Origin: Flavobacteriales bacterium
GTDB lineage: Bacteria > Bacteroidota > Bacteroidia > Flavobacteriales > Flavobacteriaceae
Direction: 5' to 3'
DNA: 64,000 bases
NCBI GenBank assembly: GCA_018335925.1
Contig: JAGXRF010000043.1
Location: forward strand, 1-64,000
The notes beneath the pieces are model-generated. The model was not told the origin of the DNA and did no database searches. It was given only the letters and a program-made list of their open reading frames with translations. Below are positions 36,128 to 45,430 of the stretch, piece by piece. Both the position numbers and the translations under genes were made by a program. The first letter of the stretch is position 1; each line of letters opens with the position of its first letter.

Positions 36128-36565
36128 TTACATTTTAGAAATTTCGTTGGAAATTTCGTTGATATCTCCTTCAGTATAGGGGAAATAATTTGCTAGTTTT
36201 TCGGCTGCCAAGGCAATTCCTTCGCACAAACCTTTGGCATAATGGTGGTGTTGAAAGTGCTCGATGATAACATCTTTTACTGCCTCCCAAAACTGCTCGT
36301 GCACAATTTGGTAAATGCCATTATCGGCATAAATTGCCAGTTTGTGCGTTTGCACACATACGTAAATCAAAACTCCATTTCGGTGCTTGGTTTGGTGCAT
36401 GTTTAGGTGACGAAACACTTCAAAAGCACGTAAAAGTGGCGGGGTTTCAGAAAAGGATTCCAAGTGCACTTTAATCTCTGCAGAAGTTTGTTTTTCTGCC
36501 AAAGTGATGGCTTGCACTACTTGAATTTCCTCTTCGGGAGTCAGAAATTTTTCTGCTTCTGTCAT
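36128..36565 (-). CDS. Small TPM domain protein
   Basis: This 145-residue cytoplasmic-looking TPM protein has no signal peptide: FLTPEEEIQVVQAITLAEKQTSAEIKV, NGVLIYVCVQTHKLAIYADNGI and a helical end. It is the usual second TPM member beside LemA. The start lies 8 bases after the lemA stop, so they share a transcript. Confidence 0.85.
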   Translation of the reverse strand: MTEAEKFLTPEEEIQVVQAITLAEKQTSAEIKVHLESFSETPPLLRAFEVFRHLNMHQTKHRNGVLIYVCVQTHKLAIYADNGIYQIVHEQFWEAVKDVIIEHFQHHHYAKGLCEGIALAAEKLANYFPYTEGDINEISNEISKM

Positions 36566-36573
36566 GCAACCAA

Positions 36574-37164
36574 TTAGTTAAAATTGACTTCTACTGGTTT
36601 TTCTGCACCTGGTTCTGCATCAAAATATGGTTTTTCAGAAAAGTTTAAAATTCCTGCTAAGATGGAACCCGGAAATTGTTTTACATGGTTATTATATGGG
36701 TTGATGCTTTCGTTAAAACGAGTTCGAGCCGTTAAAATTTGATTTTCGGTACTGGTTAATTCATCTTGTAATTTCAAGAAGTTTTGGTTGGCTTTTAAAT
36801 CGGGATACTGTTCCACAGTAACTAATAATCGAGATAAAGCACTACTCAAACCACTTTGGGCTTGGTTAAACTGAGCTAATTGCTCTGGAGTAATATTTGC
36901 CGGATCGATGGTGGTTTTGGTAGCTTCTGAACGTGCTTTGATTACTGCTTCTAAAGTGCTTTTTTCAAAATCGGCAGCTCCTTTTACGGTGTTTACCAAA
37001 TTACCGATAAGGTCGTTTCTGCGTTGGTAAGCAGTTTGTACATTACCCCATTGTTTTTTCACTTCTTGATCTAAAGTTACTGCGGTATTGTTAAACCCTT
37101 TAACCCAAGAATAACCGATTAGTAAAATGGCTCCTACAATAATCCAAGGAAGAAATTTTCTCAT
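36574..37164 (-). CDS. lemA: LemA family protein
   Basis: This 196-residue protein has an N-terminal membrane anchor (about residues 5-22) and the LemA helical domain: VKKQWGNVQTAYQRRNDLIGNLVNTVKG, ALSRLLVTVEQYPDLKANQNFLKLQDELTSTENQI, and ARTRFNESINPYNNHVKQFPG. These are the family's hallmark helices. LemA proteins are membrane-associated and linked with envelope functions; the mechanism is unknown. It is first of the LemA-TPM-TPM set. Confidence 0.93.
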   Translation of the reverse strand: MRKFLPWIIVGAILLIGYSWVKGFNNTAVTLDQEVKKQWGNVQTAYQRRNDLIGNLVNTVKGAADFEKSTLEAVIKARSEATKTTIDPANITPEQLAQFNQAQSGLSSALSRLLVTVEQYPDLKANQNFLKLQDELTSTENQILTARTRFNESINPYNNHVKQFPGSILAGILNFSEKPYFDAEPGAEKPVEVNFN

Positions 37165-37226
37165 GATGTTTTTTTTTAGTGAATAGTGACTAGTGATTAC
37201 TTAATATATTTAGTTTCATTTTCAAA

Positions 37227-37556
37227 TTACAAATTCTTTTTCCACTCTAACAATTCGCTTTTTACTTTTTCCAAGCGTTGGATGAGTTCAAATTTGTCAA
37301 AAGTGGGTTGTTTTTTTTCTTTTAAATGGGTTTTGGCACCTTCTAAAGTAAAGCCTCTTTCTTTCACCAAATGGTAGATGATTTGTAAATTTTTGACATC
37401 TTCCGGGGTGAACATTCGGTTGCCTTTGGCATTCTTTTTTGGTTGCAAAATATCAAATTCTTTGTCCCAAAAACGAATCAAAGAAGCATTTACATCAAAA
37501 GCTTTGGCCAATTCTCCAATGCTGTAATATCTTTTTTCTGGTAATTGTACTTGCAT
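37227..37556 (-). CDS. MerR-family transcriptional regulator
   Basis: This 109-residue protein has an N-terminal MerR winged helix (YYSIGELAKAFDVNASLIRFWDKEF, residues 9-33, then GNRMFTPEDVKNLQIIYHLVKERG) and a short coiled-coil dimerisation helix. There is no C-terminal effector domain, so it may sense through partners. Its start overlaps the M23 peptidase stop by one base, implying co-expression. Confidence 0.9.
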   Translation of the reverse strand: MQVQLPEKRYYSIGELAKAFDVNASLIRFWDKEFDILQPKKNAKGNRMFTPEDVKNLQIIYHLVKERGFTLEGAKTHLKEKKQPTFDKFELIQRLEKVKSELLEWKKNL

Positions 37557-38536
37557 TAGTCTAAAGATTGGTTGGTTTGTTTCGCTAATTCTGAAATTTT
37601 AACATATTCTTCCGCAGAAATACTTCCGTAGTAATAATTGATTGGGTTTACTGCTTCGCCATTTACACGAACTTCATAGTGTAAATGCGGAGCTTGGCTA
37701 CGTCCGGTACTTCCAACATAACCTATAATGTCTCCTCGTTTTACTTTTTGTCCGGCTCTAACATTGTATTTATGTAAATGGGCATAATAGGTTTCGTAAC
37801 TAAATCCGTGTTTGATTACAATTAAATTACCGTAACCACTCATTTTGTTATCGGCAGTTACTACCACACCATCACCAGTGGCATAAACCGGTGTTCCGGT
37901 TCGTGCAGTAAAATCCATTCCCATGTGCATTTTTCGGATTTTGGTAAACGGATCGCTTCGGTAGCCAAAACCAGATGCCATTCGCGTTAAGTCTTCATTT
38001 TTAACCGGTTGAATGGCTGGTATAGAAGCCAAGAATTTTTCTTTTGATTTTCCGAGTTTTAAAATCTCATCTAACGATTTGGATTGAATGGCTAGTTGTT
38101 TGGTTAATACATCCACTCTTTTGGTGGTATTGATTACCAATTCGGAGTTGTTGTATCCTTCTAAAGCTTTGTATCTGTTAACACCACCAAAACCGGCTTT
38201 TCGTTGTTCTTCCGGAATAGGAGAGGAGTTAAAATATGCTCTGTAAATATTGTTGTCTCTTTCTTCAATTGCTCCCAAAACCGATTCTAGTTGGTCTAAT
38301 TTTTTGTTTAAAATTTTGTATTGAAGTTTGTAGTTATCTAATTCTCTAGCCATGATTCGGCTATTGGGAGTTTCAAAAAATGGCGTATTAATTAACAGTA
38401 CCAACATCAAAAAACCAAACAAGGCAGATGAGAGTAAAAACAATACCACAAACCCAATTCTTCTGCTTTTTCTAACCTCTAACTTTTTGTAAGCGAGGGC
38501 TTCGGGATCATAATAATATTTTTCTTTTTTTGGCAT
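37556..38536 (-). CDS. M23 family metallopeptidase, membrane-anchored
   Basis: This 326-residue protein has a basic N-terminus, one membrane helix (about 28-50), a coiled coil (about 65-165) and a C-terminal LytM/M23 domain. Zinc ligands are visible in KMHMGMDF (H-x-x-x-D) and APHLHYEV (H-x-H). M23 peptidases cut peptidoglycan cross-bridges; the coiled coil resembles that of division and elongation hydrolases. It diverges from alaS and precedes merR. Confidence 0.93.
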   Translation of the reverse strand: MPKKEKYYYDPEALAYKKLEVRKSRRIGFVVLFLLSSALFGFLMLVLLINTPFFETPNSRIMARELDNYKLQYKILNKKLDQLESVLGAIEERDNNIYRAYFNSSPIPEEQRKAGFGGVNRYKALEGYNNSELVINTTKRVDVLTKQLAIQSKSLDEILKLGKSKEKFLASIPAIQPVKNEDLTRMASGFGYRSDPFTKIRKMHMGMDFTARTGTPVYATGDGVVVTADNKMSGYGNLIVIKHGFSYETYYAHLHKYNVRAGQKVKRGDIIGYVGSTGRSQAPHLHYEVRVNGEAVNPINYYYGSISAEEYVKISELAKQTNQSLD

Positions 38537-38667
38537 GCCTGATTTTTTTCATTCAAGGAAAACAAATATAGAAAATTTAGAAGCAAATGAAGGCGATTTT
38601 TTAAGAATCGTTAACTAATCCCCTGCGAACTCCATAGATAATTTATCATAAATTAAAAAGGATATAT

Positions 38668-38675
38668 TACTTTTG
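38668..38675 (+). promoter_or_regulatory. -7 box of alaS
   Basis: TACTTTTG fits TAnnTTTG, 29 nt before the alaS ATG. The upstream -33 TTG is not evident. Confidence 0.45.
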
Positions 38676-38704
38676 CACCCAATCCAATTCAAAGAGCTTT
38701 TAAT

Positions 38705-41347
38705 ATGATGACTTCCCAAGAAATTCGTCAAAAATTTTTAGATTTTTTTCAAAGTAAAAACCACTTAATTGTGCCTTCTGCCCCTTTGGTTTTAAAGGAC
38801 GATCCGACCTTGATGTTTAACAACTCCGGGATGGCACAATTTAAAGAGTATTTTTTAGGAAATAAAACTCCGAAAGCACCCAGAATTGCAGATACGCAAA
38901 AATGTTTGCGAGTATCTGGCAAACACAACGATTTGGAAGATGTGGGGATGGATACCTACCACCACACCATGTTTGAAATGTTAGGAAACTGGAGCTTTGG
39001 TGATTACTTTAAGAAGGAAGCCATTGCTTGGGCTTGGGAATTTTTAACTGATGAATTGAAATTGGATAAAGACCGTTTATATGTTTCGGTTTTTGAAGGA
39101 AACCCAGCCGAAAATGTGCCTTTTGACCAAGAAGCATTTGATTTGTGGAAAAACTATGTAAGCGAAGACCGTATTATTTTAGGAAATAAAAAAGACAATT
39201 TTTGGGAAATGGGTGACCAAGGTCCATGCGGGCCTTGTTCAGAAATTCATATCGATTTAAGAACAGCAGAAGAAAGAGCAAAAGTTGCAGGAAAAGATTT
39301 GGTAAATGCCGATCACCCGCAAGTAGTGGAAATTTGGAACAATGTATTTATGGAATTTAACCGTAAAGCGGATGGTTCCTTAGAGAAACTACCTGCACAA
39401 CACGTAGATACAGGAATGGGTTTTGAACGTTTGTGCATGGCCATGCAAGGCAAAACTTCTAACTATGATACCGATGTTTTTATGCCTTTGATTGAAAAGG
39501 TGGAGCAAATCTCAGGTTTCCAATACACTTCCAATAGTCAACAACCATCAGCCAATAACCAAGAAAAAATTAACATTGCCATTAGAGTAATTGTGGACCA
39601 TATTAGAGCAGTTGCTTTTGCCATTGCAGATGGGCAATTGCCATCCAACAATGGTGCTGGTTATGTGATTAGAAGAATTTTGAGAAGAGCCATTAGATAT
39701 GGCTTTACTTTTTTGAATTTAAAAGAACCATTTATGTACCAATTGGTGGAGGTGCTTTCCAAACAAATGGGAGATTTTTTTCCGGAAATTCGCACCCAAC
39801 AACATTTGGTTACCCAGGTAATTAAGGAAGAAGAAACCTCGTTTTTAAGAACTTTAGAGCAAGGTTTACAATTGTTAGATAAAGTAATTGCAGAAACCAC
39901 TTCCAATGAAGTTTCAGGAGATAAAGTTTTTGAATTGTACGATACTTTTGGTTTTCCGAAGGATTTAACTGCTTTGATTTTAAAAGAAAGAGGTTTTACT
40001 TACAACGAGAAAGATTTTGAAACAGCTTTGGCTCAACAAAAAGCTCGTTCCAAAGCTGCATCAGAAGTAGCAACAGACGATTGGGTGGTTTTAATTCCGG
40101 GAAATATCGAAACTTTTGTAGGATATGACCAAACCGAAAACAATGTTAAAATCACCCGATACAGAAAAGTAGATTCTAAAAAAGATGGGGTAGTGTACCA
40201 ATTGGTTTTAGATCATACCCCTTTTTATCCGGAAGGTGGTGGACAAGTAGGTGACAAAGGAAGCCTTTCTAATGGTGAGGAAGCAATTGATATTTTTGAC
40301 ACCAAAAAAGAAAACAGCTTAATATTACATTTCACCAAAAAGTTGCCAACCAACTTGGAACAAACTTTTGAAGCAAAAATAAATACCGATTTGCGTACGG
40401 CAACTTCTAAAAACCACAGTGCAACCCATTTGATGCATTTTGCACTGCGAACCATTTTAGGGACACACGTGGAGCAAAAGGGTTCGTTGGTAGCACCAAA
40501 TTACTTGCGTTTTGACTTTTCGCATTTTGCGAAAGTTACTTCGGAAGAATTGCAACAAGTAGAAGACTTTGTGAATACAGAAATTGAAAAACAAATTGCT
40601 TTGCAAGAATTCCGAAGCATCCCAATTCAAGAGGCAATGGCACAAGGTGCAATGGCTTTGTTTGGAGAAAAATATGGCGATAACGTTCGGATGATTGCTT
40701 TTGGAAATAGCAAAGAGTTGTGCGGAGGAATTCACGTGAAAAATACCGCAGATATTTGGCATTTTAAAATTGTATCGGAAGGTGCCGTTGCAGCCGGAAT
40801 CAGACGTATTGAAGCGATTACGGGAGATGCAGTGAAAAACTATTTTGCCGAGCAAGAACAAGCTTTGCAATCCATTCAAGAGGTTTTAAAACAACCTCAG
40901 GATGCTTTAAAAGCTATTCAAAATTTGCAAGACGAGAACCAAAAACTCAAAAAGCAAATGGAACAACTGCTAAGAGATAAAGCCAAAAACTTAAAATCAG
41001 AACTAATCCATCAAATACAGTTGATTAATGGAGTGAACTTTTTGTCAGTGCAAGTTGATTTGGATGCCTCTGGAGCAAAGGACTTGGCTTATGCTTTAGG
41101 ACAAGAAGTAGATAATTTGTTATTGGTTTTAGGAACAATTACCGATAACAAACCAATGTTGACATGTTATGTTGCTAAAAATTTAGCGGATAACAACCAA
41201 TTCCATGCCGGACAAATAGTAAAAGAATTAGGGAAATACATCCAAGGTGGTGGAGGTGGACAACCATTTTTTGCAACTGCGGGAGGAAAACATCCACACG
41301 GAATGACAGAAGCTTTGAGCAAAGCGATTGATTTTGTGAATAAATAA
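38705..41347 (+). CDS. alaS: Alanine-tRNA ligase
   Basis: This 880-residue enzyme has a class II catalytic core ([36 protein letters not shown]), a tRNA-recognition region, and an editing domain with zinc ligands [11 protein letters not shown] and CGGIHVKNT. The C-terminal DHHA1-like domain ends with the Gly-rich [15 protein letters not shown]. Length and order are normal. The ATG at 38708 is an equally plausible start, one codon later. Confidence 0.97.
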   Translation: MMTSQEIRQKFLDFFQSKNHLIVPSAPLVLKDDPTLMFNNSGMAQFKEYFLGNKTPKAPRIADTQKCLRVSGKHNDLEDVGMDTYHHTMFEMLGNWSFGDYFKKEAIAWAWEFLTDELKLDKDRLYVSVFEGNPAENVPFDQEAFDLWKNYVSEDRIILGNKKDNFWEMGDQGPCGPCSEIHIDLRTAEERAKVAGKDLVNADHPQVVEIWNNVFMEFNRKADGSLEKLPAQHVDTGMGFERLCMAMQGKTSNYDTDVFMPLIEKVEQISGFQYTSNSQQPSANNQEKINIAIRVIVDHIRAVAFAIADGQLPSNNGAGYVIRRILRRAIRYGFTFLNLKEPFMYQLVEVLSKQMGDFFPEIRTQQHLVTQVIKEEETSFLRTLEQGLQLLDKVIAETTSNEVSGDKVFELYDTFGFPKDLTALILKERGFTYNEKDFETALAQQKARSKAASEVATDDWVVLIPGNIETFVGYDQTENNVKITRYRKVDSKKDGVVYQLVLDHTPFYPEGGGQVGDKGSLSNGEEAIDIFDTKKENSLILHFTKKLPTNLEQTFEAKINTDLRTATSKNHSATHLMHFALRTILGTHVEQKGSLVAPNYLRFDFSHFAKVTSEELQQVEDFVNTEIEKQIALQEFRSIPIQEAMAQGAMALFGEKYGDNVRMIAFGNSKELCGGIHVKNTADIWHFKIVSEGAVAAGIRRIEAITGDAVKNYFAEQEQALQSIQEVLKQPQDALKAIQNLQDENQKLKKQMEQLLRDKAKNLKSELIHQIQLINGVNFLSVQVDLDASGAKDLAYALGQEVDNLLLVLGTITDNKPMLTCYVAKNLADNNQFHAGQIVKELGKYIQGGGGGQPFFATAGGKHPHGMTEALSKAIDFVNK

Positions 41348-41355
41348 AATTTTTG

Positions 41356-42297
41356 ATGCAATTTAGAACAGAGCTTGCCGTTAAACCATCTACTAGTAAG
41401 ATGGAATACACATCTAAAATAATGATGATTGGCTCTTGTTTTGCTGAAAATATTGGAGAAAAACTAACTTATTACCACTTCCCATCGATGATAAATCCGA
41501 TGGGAATTTTGTTTCAACCAACTGCTTTACAAAAGTGGATAGAAAGAGTAGTGTATTTAAAAAACTATCTAGAGACCGACTTTTTTAAAACCCATGAAAA
41601 TATTTGGCAATGTTATGATTTACATTCTAAAAACGGACATGAAAATTTAGAAGAAGCACTAAACTTGGCCAACCAAAAATTACAAAAAACCCATGATTTT
41701 TTACTTAATGCAACGCATATCTGTATTACATTTGGTACAGCTTGGGTGTACGAATTAAAAGAATCCAAACATTTGGTTGCCAATTGCCATAAAATGCCAG
41801 CTTCTTTGTTTGAAAAAAAGTTATTGGAAGTGGAGGAAATACAAACCTCTGTTTCAAAAATTATCCAATTAATACATCAAATCAATCCAAAAGCATCTAT
41901 TGTATTCACCATTTCTCCGGTCAGACATTTAAAAGACGGATTCGTAGAAAATAATTTAAGTAAGTCACATCTTTTTGCAGCACTTCATTCCATCAATCAT
42001 CAACCATCAACCGTCAACTATTTTCCTAGCTATGAAATCATGATGGATGACTTACGAGATTACCGATTTTATGGTGCAGATATGATACACCCCAACCCCA
42101 TAGCTATCGATTATATTTGGGAAAAATTTTCAGGAGTATATTTTTCTGAAATTACACGCAATCAAATGGAAATAGTAGGGCAATGGCAAAAATTAAAAAA
42201 TCATCGAACTTTGAATTCTTCAAAAATTGCTACTTCAACTTCATCAAAATTATCTACCTTAGAACTTCAAATTCGTGAGTTTTTAACGGATTTTTAG
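41356..42297 (+). CDS. GSCFA family protein
   Basis: This 313-residue protein carries the family's name-giving motif as GSCFAENIG (near residue 28), then FGTAWVYEL, SPVRHLKDG and a C-terminal YFPSYEIMMDDLRDYRFYG segment. The GSCFA domain belongs to the SGNH-hydrolase-like fold, with the Ser of GSCFA and a late Asp/His as likely catalysts; substrates are undefined. I use ATG rather than the TTG three bases before. It follows alaS by 8 bases. Confidence 0.9.
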   Translation: MQFRTELAVKPSTSKMEYTSKIMMIGSCFAENIGEKLTYYHFPSMINPMGILFQPTALQKWIERVVYLKNYLETDFFKTHENIWQCYDLHSKNGHENLEEALNLANQKLQKTHDFLLNATHICITFGTAWVYELKESKHLVANCHKMPASLFEKKLLEVEEIQTSVSKIIQLIHQINPKASIVFTISPVRHLKDGFVENNLSKSHLFAALHSINHQPSTVNYFPSYEIMMDDLRDYRFYGADMIHPNPIAIDYIWEKFSGVYFSEITRNQMEIVGQWQKLKNHRTLNSSKIATSTSSKLSTLELQIREFLTDF

Positions 42298-42311
42298 CTT
42301 CATTTTAACAA

Positions 42312-42359
42312 ATACGTCATTTGACGTATGGTTTCCTATTAACATAAAAAACACCTTTG
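42312..42359 (+). promoter_or_regulatory. Candidate response-regulator site and promoter of the lipoprotein operon
   Basis: ATACGTCATTTGACGTAT (42312-42329) is a perfect 8+2+8 palindrome. The inner 16 bases match TAGGTCATTTGCCGTA at 49139-49154 in 14 positions. A -7-like CACCTTTG (42352-42359, one mismatch) follows after 23 nt; at the second site the same gap is 22 nt. The centre should fall near -45, a usual place for activator binding. Confidence 0.55.
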
Positions 42360-42360
42360 T

Positions 42361-42387
42361 GATGTAAACTAGAATAAACTTTACATC
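42361..42387 (+). promoter_or_regulatory. Inverted repeat abutting the start codon
   Basis: GATGTAAA (42361-42368) and TTTACATC (42380-42387) form an 8-bp inverted repeat with an 11-nt spacer, and the right arm touches the ATG. In RNA it could form a hairpin over the ribosome-binding region; in DNA it could be an operator. Confidence 0.4.
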
Positions 42388-42843
42388 ATGAAAATTTTAT
42401 TTCCCCTGTTGTTTTGCACCATGATAACCAGTATAATTTTAATAGGTGCATGTGATAAAGACAATGATAATGCGTCAAGTTGTGCTTCCAAATGTAACAT
42501 GCCTGTTGCATCTTCTGAAACAGCTGCAACAGTACCATCAGGATTGGTTGGAACGTATACTTTAACTTATACACAAATTAACCCTGGAGGTCCATTTTCT
42601 GATGGGGATACTGCTACTTTCCAAATTTCTGCTAACAATCGAATGGTGGTAACTTATAAAGGGCAATGTGTAGATATCGGAAATCCAATTCTTTTTGCTC
42701 CAGGAACTTTAGAGGTTAACTTTAGAGACAACTGTCAGTTTAATGTGCTTTTTGGGGCCTCTGAAAAAGTTTCTGGTGGACTCAACGAAATTAATGTTGG
42801 GACTTTATCCTTTGGTTTTTTGGGACAATTTACAGCGGACTAA
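42388..42843 (+). CDS. Small Cys-containing lipoprotein of unknown function
   Basis: This 151-residue protein has a lipoprotein signal (MKILFPLLFCTMITSIILIGAC) and a linker with two further Cys (SSCASKCNMP), followed by a beta-rich domain of ~110 residues (LVGTYTLTYTQINPGG, GDTATFQISANNRMVVTY, LNEINVGTLSFGFLG). It resembles a small lipocalin-like or immunoglobulin-like sandwich, but I cannot place it in a family. It is the first gene after the 42312 regulatory site and 36 bases before the next lipoprotein gene. Confidence 0.78.
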   Translation: MKILFPLLFCTMITSIILIGACDKDNDNASSCASKCNMPVASSETAATVPSGLVGTYTLTYTQINPGGPFSDGDTATFQISANNRMVVTYKGQCVDIGNPILFAPGTLEVNFRDNCQFNVLFGASEKVSGGLNEINVGTLSFGFLGQFTAD

Positions 42844-42879
42844 TTTTTAAACACAAATATTAATACACTAAAACTTTAA

Positions 42880-43425
42880 ATGATGAAAAAAATGTTCAAA
42901 ATCGGATTCTTAAGCTTGCTAGCAAGCACTATGTTTTTTACCAACACTTCTTGTACAAGTGACGACGATGGAGGTGGAGGCGGTACTGCAGCGGCTGGTA
43001 CTATTACTGCTAAAGTAAATGGTTCTACTGTTACCACTTTAAATATGGTAACTTTTGCTAACCAAGTTGGTTCCATGTTATCTATTCAAGGAAACACTGG
43101 AGGAACCTCAAGCAAAGCATTTGTGCTAAACATTACTTCTTTTGATGGGGTAGGAACTTACGATATTGGTGGAGGTACTGGTGGTTTAGGACTGGCTAAT
43201 GCAAGCTATACCGAAATTTCTGTAAACCTATCAAACCCAATGGCTTCAACCACTAAAGTATGGCAGGCTCCATATACAGGTGGAGCAAAAGTTGGTGAAA
43301 TTAAAATTTCTGAAGCTACTGCTACCGGAGTAAAAGGGACTTTCCAATTTTCTTGCAAAAACTCTGATGACAACTCTACTAAAGAGGTAACCCAAGGTTC
43401 TTTTAATGTAAACTTTCAAAATTAA
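42880..43425 (+). CDS. Lipoprotein, DUF6252-like
   Basis: This 181-residue protein has a lipoprotein signal (Cys in NTSCTSDDDGG), an acidic/Gly linker, and a beta-sandwich-like domain beginning TITAKVNGSTVTT and ending VTQGSFNVNFQN. The GTYDIGGG motif in the middle and the final G-x-F-x-V-x-F strand resemble DUF6252, a Bacteroidota surface family of unknown function. A terminator follows it directly. Confidence 0.78.
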   Translation: MMKKMFKIGFLSLLASTMFFTNTSCTSDDDGGGGGTAAAGTITAKVNGSTVTTLNMVTFANQVGSMLSIQGNTGGTSSKAFVLNITSFDGVGTYDIGGGTGGLGLANASYTEISVNLSNPMASTTKVWQAPYTGGAKVGEIKISEATATGVKGTFQFSCKNSDDNSTKEVTQGSFNVNFQN

Positions 43426-43430
43426 ATCAT

Positions 43431-43452
43431 GGCAACCCCTTATGGGGTTGTC
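43431..43452 (+). terminator. Terminator after the DUF6252-like gene
   Basis: A 9-bp stem, GGCAACCCC (43431-43439) with GGGGTTGTC (43444-43452), including one G-T pair, has a 4-nt loop. Only TTTATT follows, so it may be leaky, allowing partial read-through to the propeller gene. Confidence 0.65.
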
Positions 43453-43481
43453 TTTATTAAAAATAAATCATCGCTACTAAC

Positions 43482-45323
43482 ATGAAAACAAAAATATTTT
43501 TTTCAATGCTTGTTTTGGGGTTGTTTTTAACTCAAGCCTTAAAAGCTCAAAAAGCAGAAGCCACCAACACCTATGATGTTGGTGGAAAAATTTCCATGAT
43601 GAAATTAACCGATGCTGGTGTATTAGTGGTTGCCAATGGTGATGGCTTGGTTGGTATCAAACCAGGTCAAAGTAAACCACATTTTAATTTTCAGGATTAT
43701 GGAAAAGTAAAACCGGAAGAATTAGAATTCATTCCAATGTCCCCTTACGTAGTGGTTAGCCAAGGTGGATTGATGACAGCTAAAAAATCTGTAATTGATT
43801 TTGTTTCTGGTAAAAAATTATTTTCTACAGAAGAAAATGGTTGGAAAATGAGTATGACTTGCCACGTATTTTTACCTCAAAATAAATTGGTAGTTAGCGG
43901 GCAAAGATCTTCTAAAGAAAAGTATGCCAATAAAATTGGTGTGTACGATTTGTCTACAGGAAAAGAGGAAGCACTATTTGAAATGAAGGGATACGCATTG
44001 GTAACGGGTAAGCCTCACTTGAAAAATAATAATTTATATGTACCTACTTCTAAAGAGTTAGTTTGTATAAATATGAGCAATGGCAATACCAATTGGACAG
44101 CAAAAGTGGATGATGTAAAATGGTTAACATCTAACGAAAATGGAACAGAAATTTATGCTTTTGAAGGAACCAATGGTGGAAGTACCAAAATTTATAAAAT
44201 TAGTGGGCAAGGACAAGTTGTTTGGAAAAGTCCTGCTAAAGTAAAAGGAAATGTCTCCAATTTTGAAATTACTCCAAAAGGCTTGGCTGTGGTTAGTGAT
44301 GTAGATAATTCCGGAAAATCAGGATTAGCTAAAATTGCAAGTGCTGCTTCTGAATCAAGAATTGCATTTTTAAGTGCAGCAACTGGAGAAGATTTGTGGG
44401 ATAAAGCTCCCAAAACTAATGGGTATGTTCAACATTTTTACGTAATGGAAGATGGTATTTTATTCGGAATTCAAGAAGGAGGAATCAATAAAATTTCTTT
44501 TGAAGGAACTCCATTATTTAAAAAACCTCTAAAAACAGGTGCCAATATTCATACCATGGCTTTGACACCAAAAGGAATGATTTACATTACCGATTCTGAT
44601 GCCAACATCATCGATTTAAAATCAGGAGAGTCGGTTTGGAGCAAACCTATTTCATATAAAAAGGCAAAAGGTGTTTGCAGTACTTATGATGAAAAAAACA
44701 AAAGATTCTTAATTAGTACAGGAGAAGAAATGTTAGCAATAAATGAAAATACGGGAGATATTTCCACCTTAGCAACCTATAAGTTTGAAGAAAAAGAGGT
44801 GCCAACTTCCTTAAGTATGCGAAATGGTGGGATTTTGTTAACGTCTGACCAAAACATGATGATGCTGAACATGGATGGGTCTAAAAAATTTCATGAGTAC
44901 TACAAATCTCCTGGGAAAAGTGCATTTGGTTCCATTTTAATGGGTGCAATTGCAGTTTCTTCTATGGTAGTTGCTTCTGCATCTGCTTTTGAAGCAGGTA
45001 AAAATAGAAATAGTTTAGGCCAATACAATAGCCATGGATACCAAGCGAAACTAGCACAAGATGCTTTTTCGGATATTGCATCCATTTCGTTCCAAGAAAT
45101 GAATAAGCGTTTTAGAGCTACTGCTGCCACAGAAAACAGTCAGTTTATATTATCAAAATTAGACGATGGTGTTGGGTTGGTAAAAATCAACAAAGATTCG
45201 GGTAAAAAAGACAAAGAAATTATATTAAAAGACAAAAAACCTGAATACGAAGTAGATGAATGGGGAGGGTATTTGTATTACAAATCCAACGACCGAACCA
45301 TTGTAGCTTACAATTTAAATTAA
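43482..45323 (+). CDS. Exported PQQ-like beta-propeller protein
   Basis: This 613-residue protein has a signal peptide (MKTKIFFSMLVLGLFLTQALKAQ) and repeated W-motif blades typical of PQQ-binding-like propellers (GNTNWTAKV, GQVVWKSPAK, GEDLWDKAPK, GESVWSKPIS, GYLYYKSNDRTIVAYNL). A Gly/Ala/Ser-rich stretch near residues 480-515 (ILMGAIAVSSMVVASAS) could be a membrane-inserting loop or a helix. No catalytic residues of PQQ dehydrogenases are evident, so a scaffold or sensing role is more likely. It precedes two sensor kinases. Confidence 0.82.
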   Translation: MKTKIFFSMLVLGLFLTQALKAQKAEATNTYDVGGKISMMKLTDAGVLVVANGDGLVGIKPGQSKPHFNFQDYGKVKPEELEFIPMSPYVVVSQGGLMTAKKSVIDFVSGKKLFSTEENGWKMSMTCHVFLPQNKLVVSGQRSSKEKYANKIGVYDLSTGKEEALFEMKGYALVTGKPHLKNNNLYVPTSKELVCINMSNGNTNWTAKVDDVKWLTSNENGTEIYAFEGTNGGSTKIYKISGQGQVVWKSPAKVKGNVSNFEITPKGLAVVSDVDNSGKSGLAKIASAASESRIAFLSAATGEDLWDKAPKTNGYVQHFYVMEDGILFGIQEGGINKISFEGTPLFKKPLKTGANIHTMALTPKGMIYITDSDANIIDLKSGESVWSKPISYKKAKGVCSTYDEKNKRFLISTGEEMLAINENTGDISTLATYKFEEKEVPTSLSMRNGGILLTSDQNMMMLNMDGSKKFHEYYKSPGKSAFGSILMGAIAVSSMVVASASAFEAGKNRNSLGQYNSHGYQAKLAQDAFSDIASISFQEMNKRFRATAATENSQFILSKLDDGVGLVKINKDSGKKDKEIILKDKKPEYEVDEWGGYLYYKSNDRTIVAYNLN

Positions 45324-45349
45324 AAACAAAGTTAGTAGTAGTAGTTTTT

Positions 45350-45384
45350 CTCCCTCTGAGCCAAGTTGCAAAGAGGGAGTTTTT
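45350..45384 (+). terminator. Terminator after the propeller gene
   Basis: An 8-bp stem, CTCCCTCT (45350-45357) with AGAGGGAG (45372-45379), has a 14-nt loop and ends in TTTTTG. It separates the propeller gene from the kinase genes. Confidence 0.8.
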
Positions 45385-45430
45385 GTCCACATAACAAACA
45401 CTTATAGTCTTTTTTGTAATTTTCTATTGT

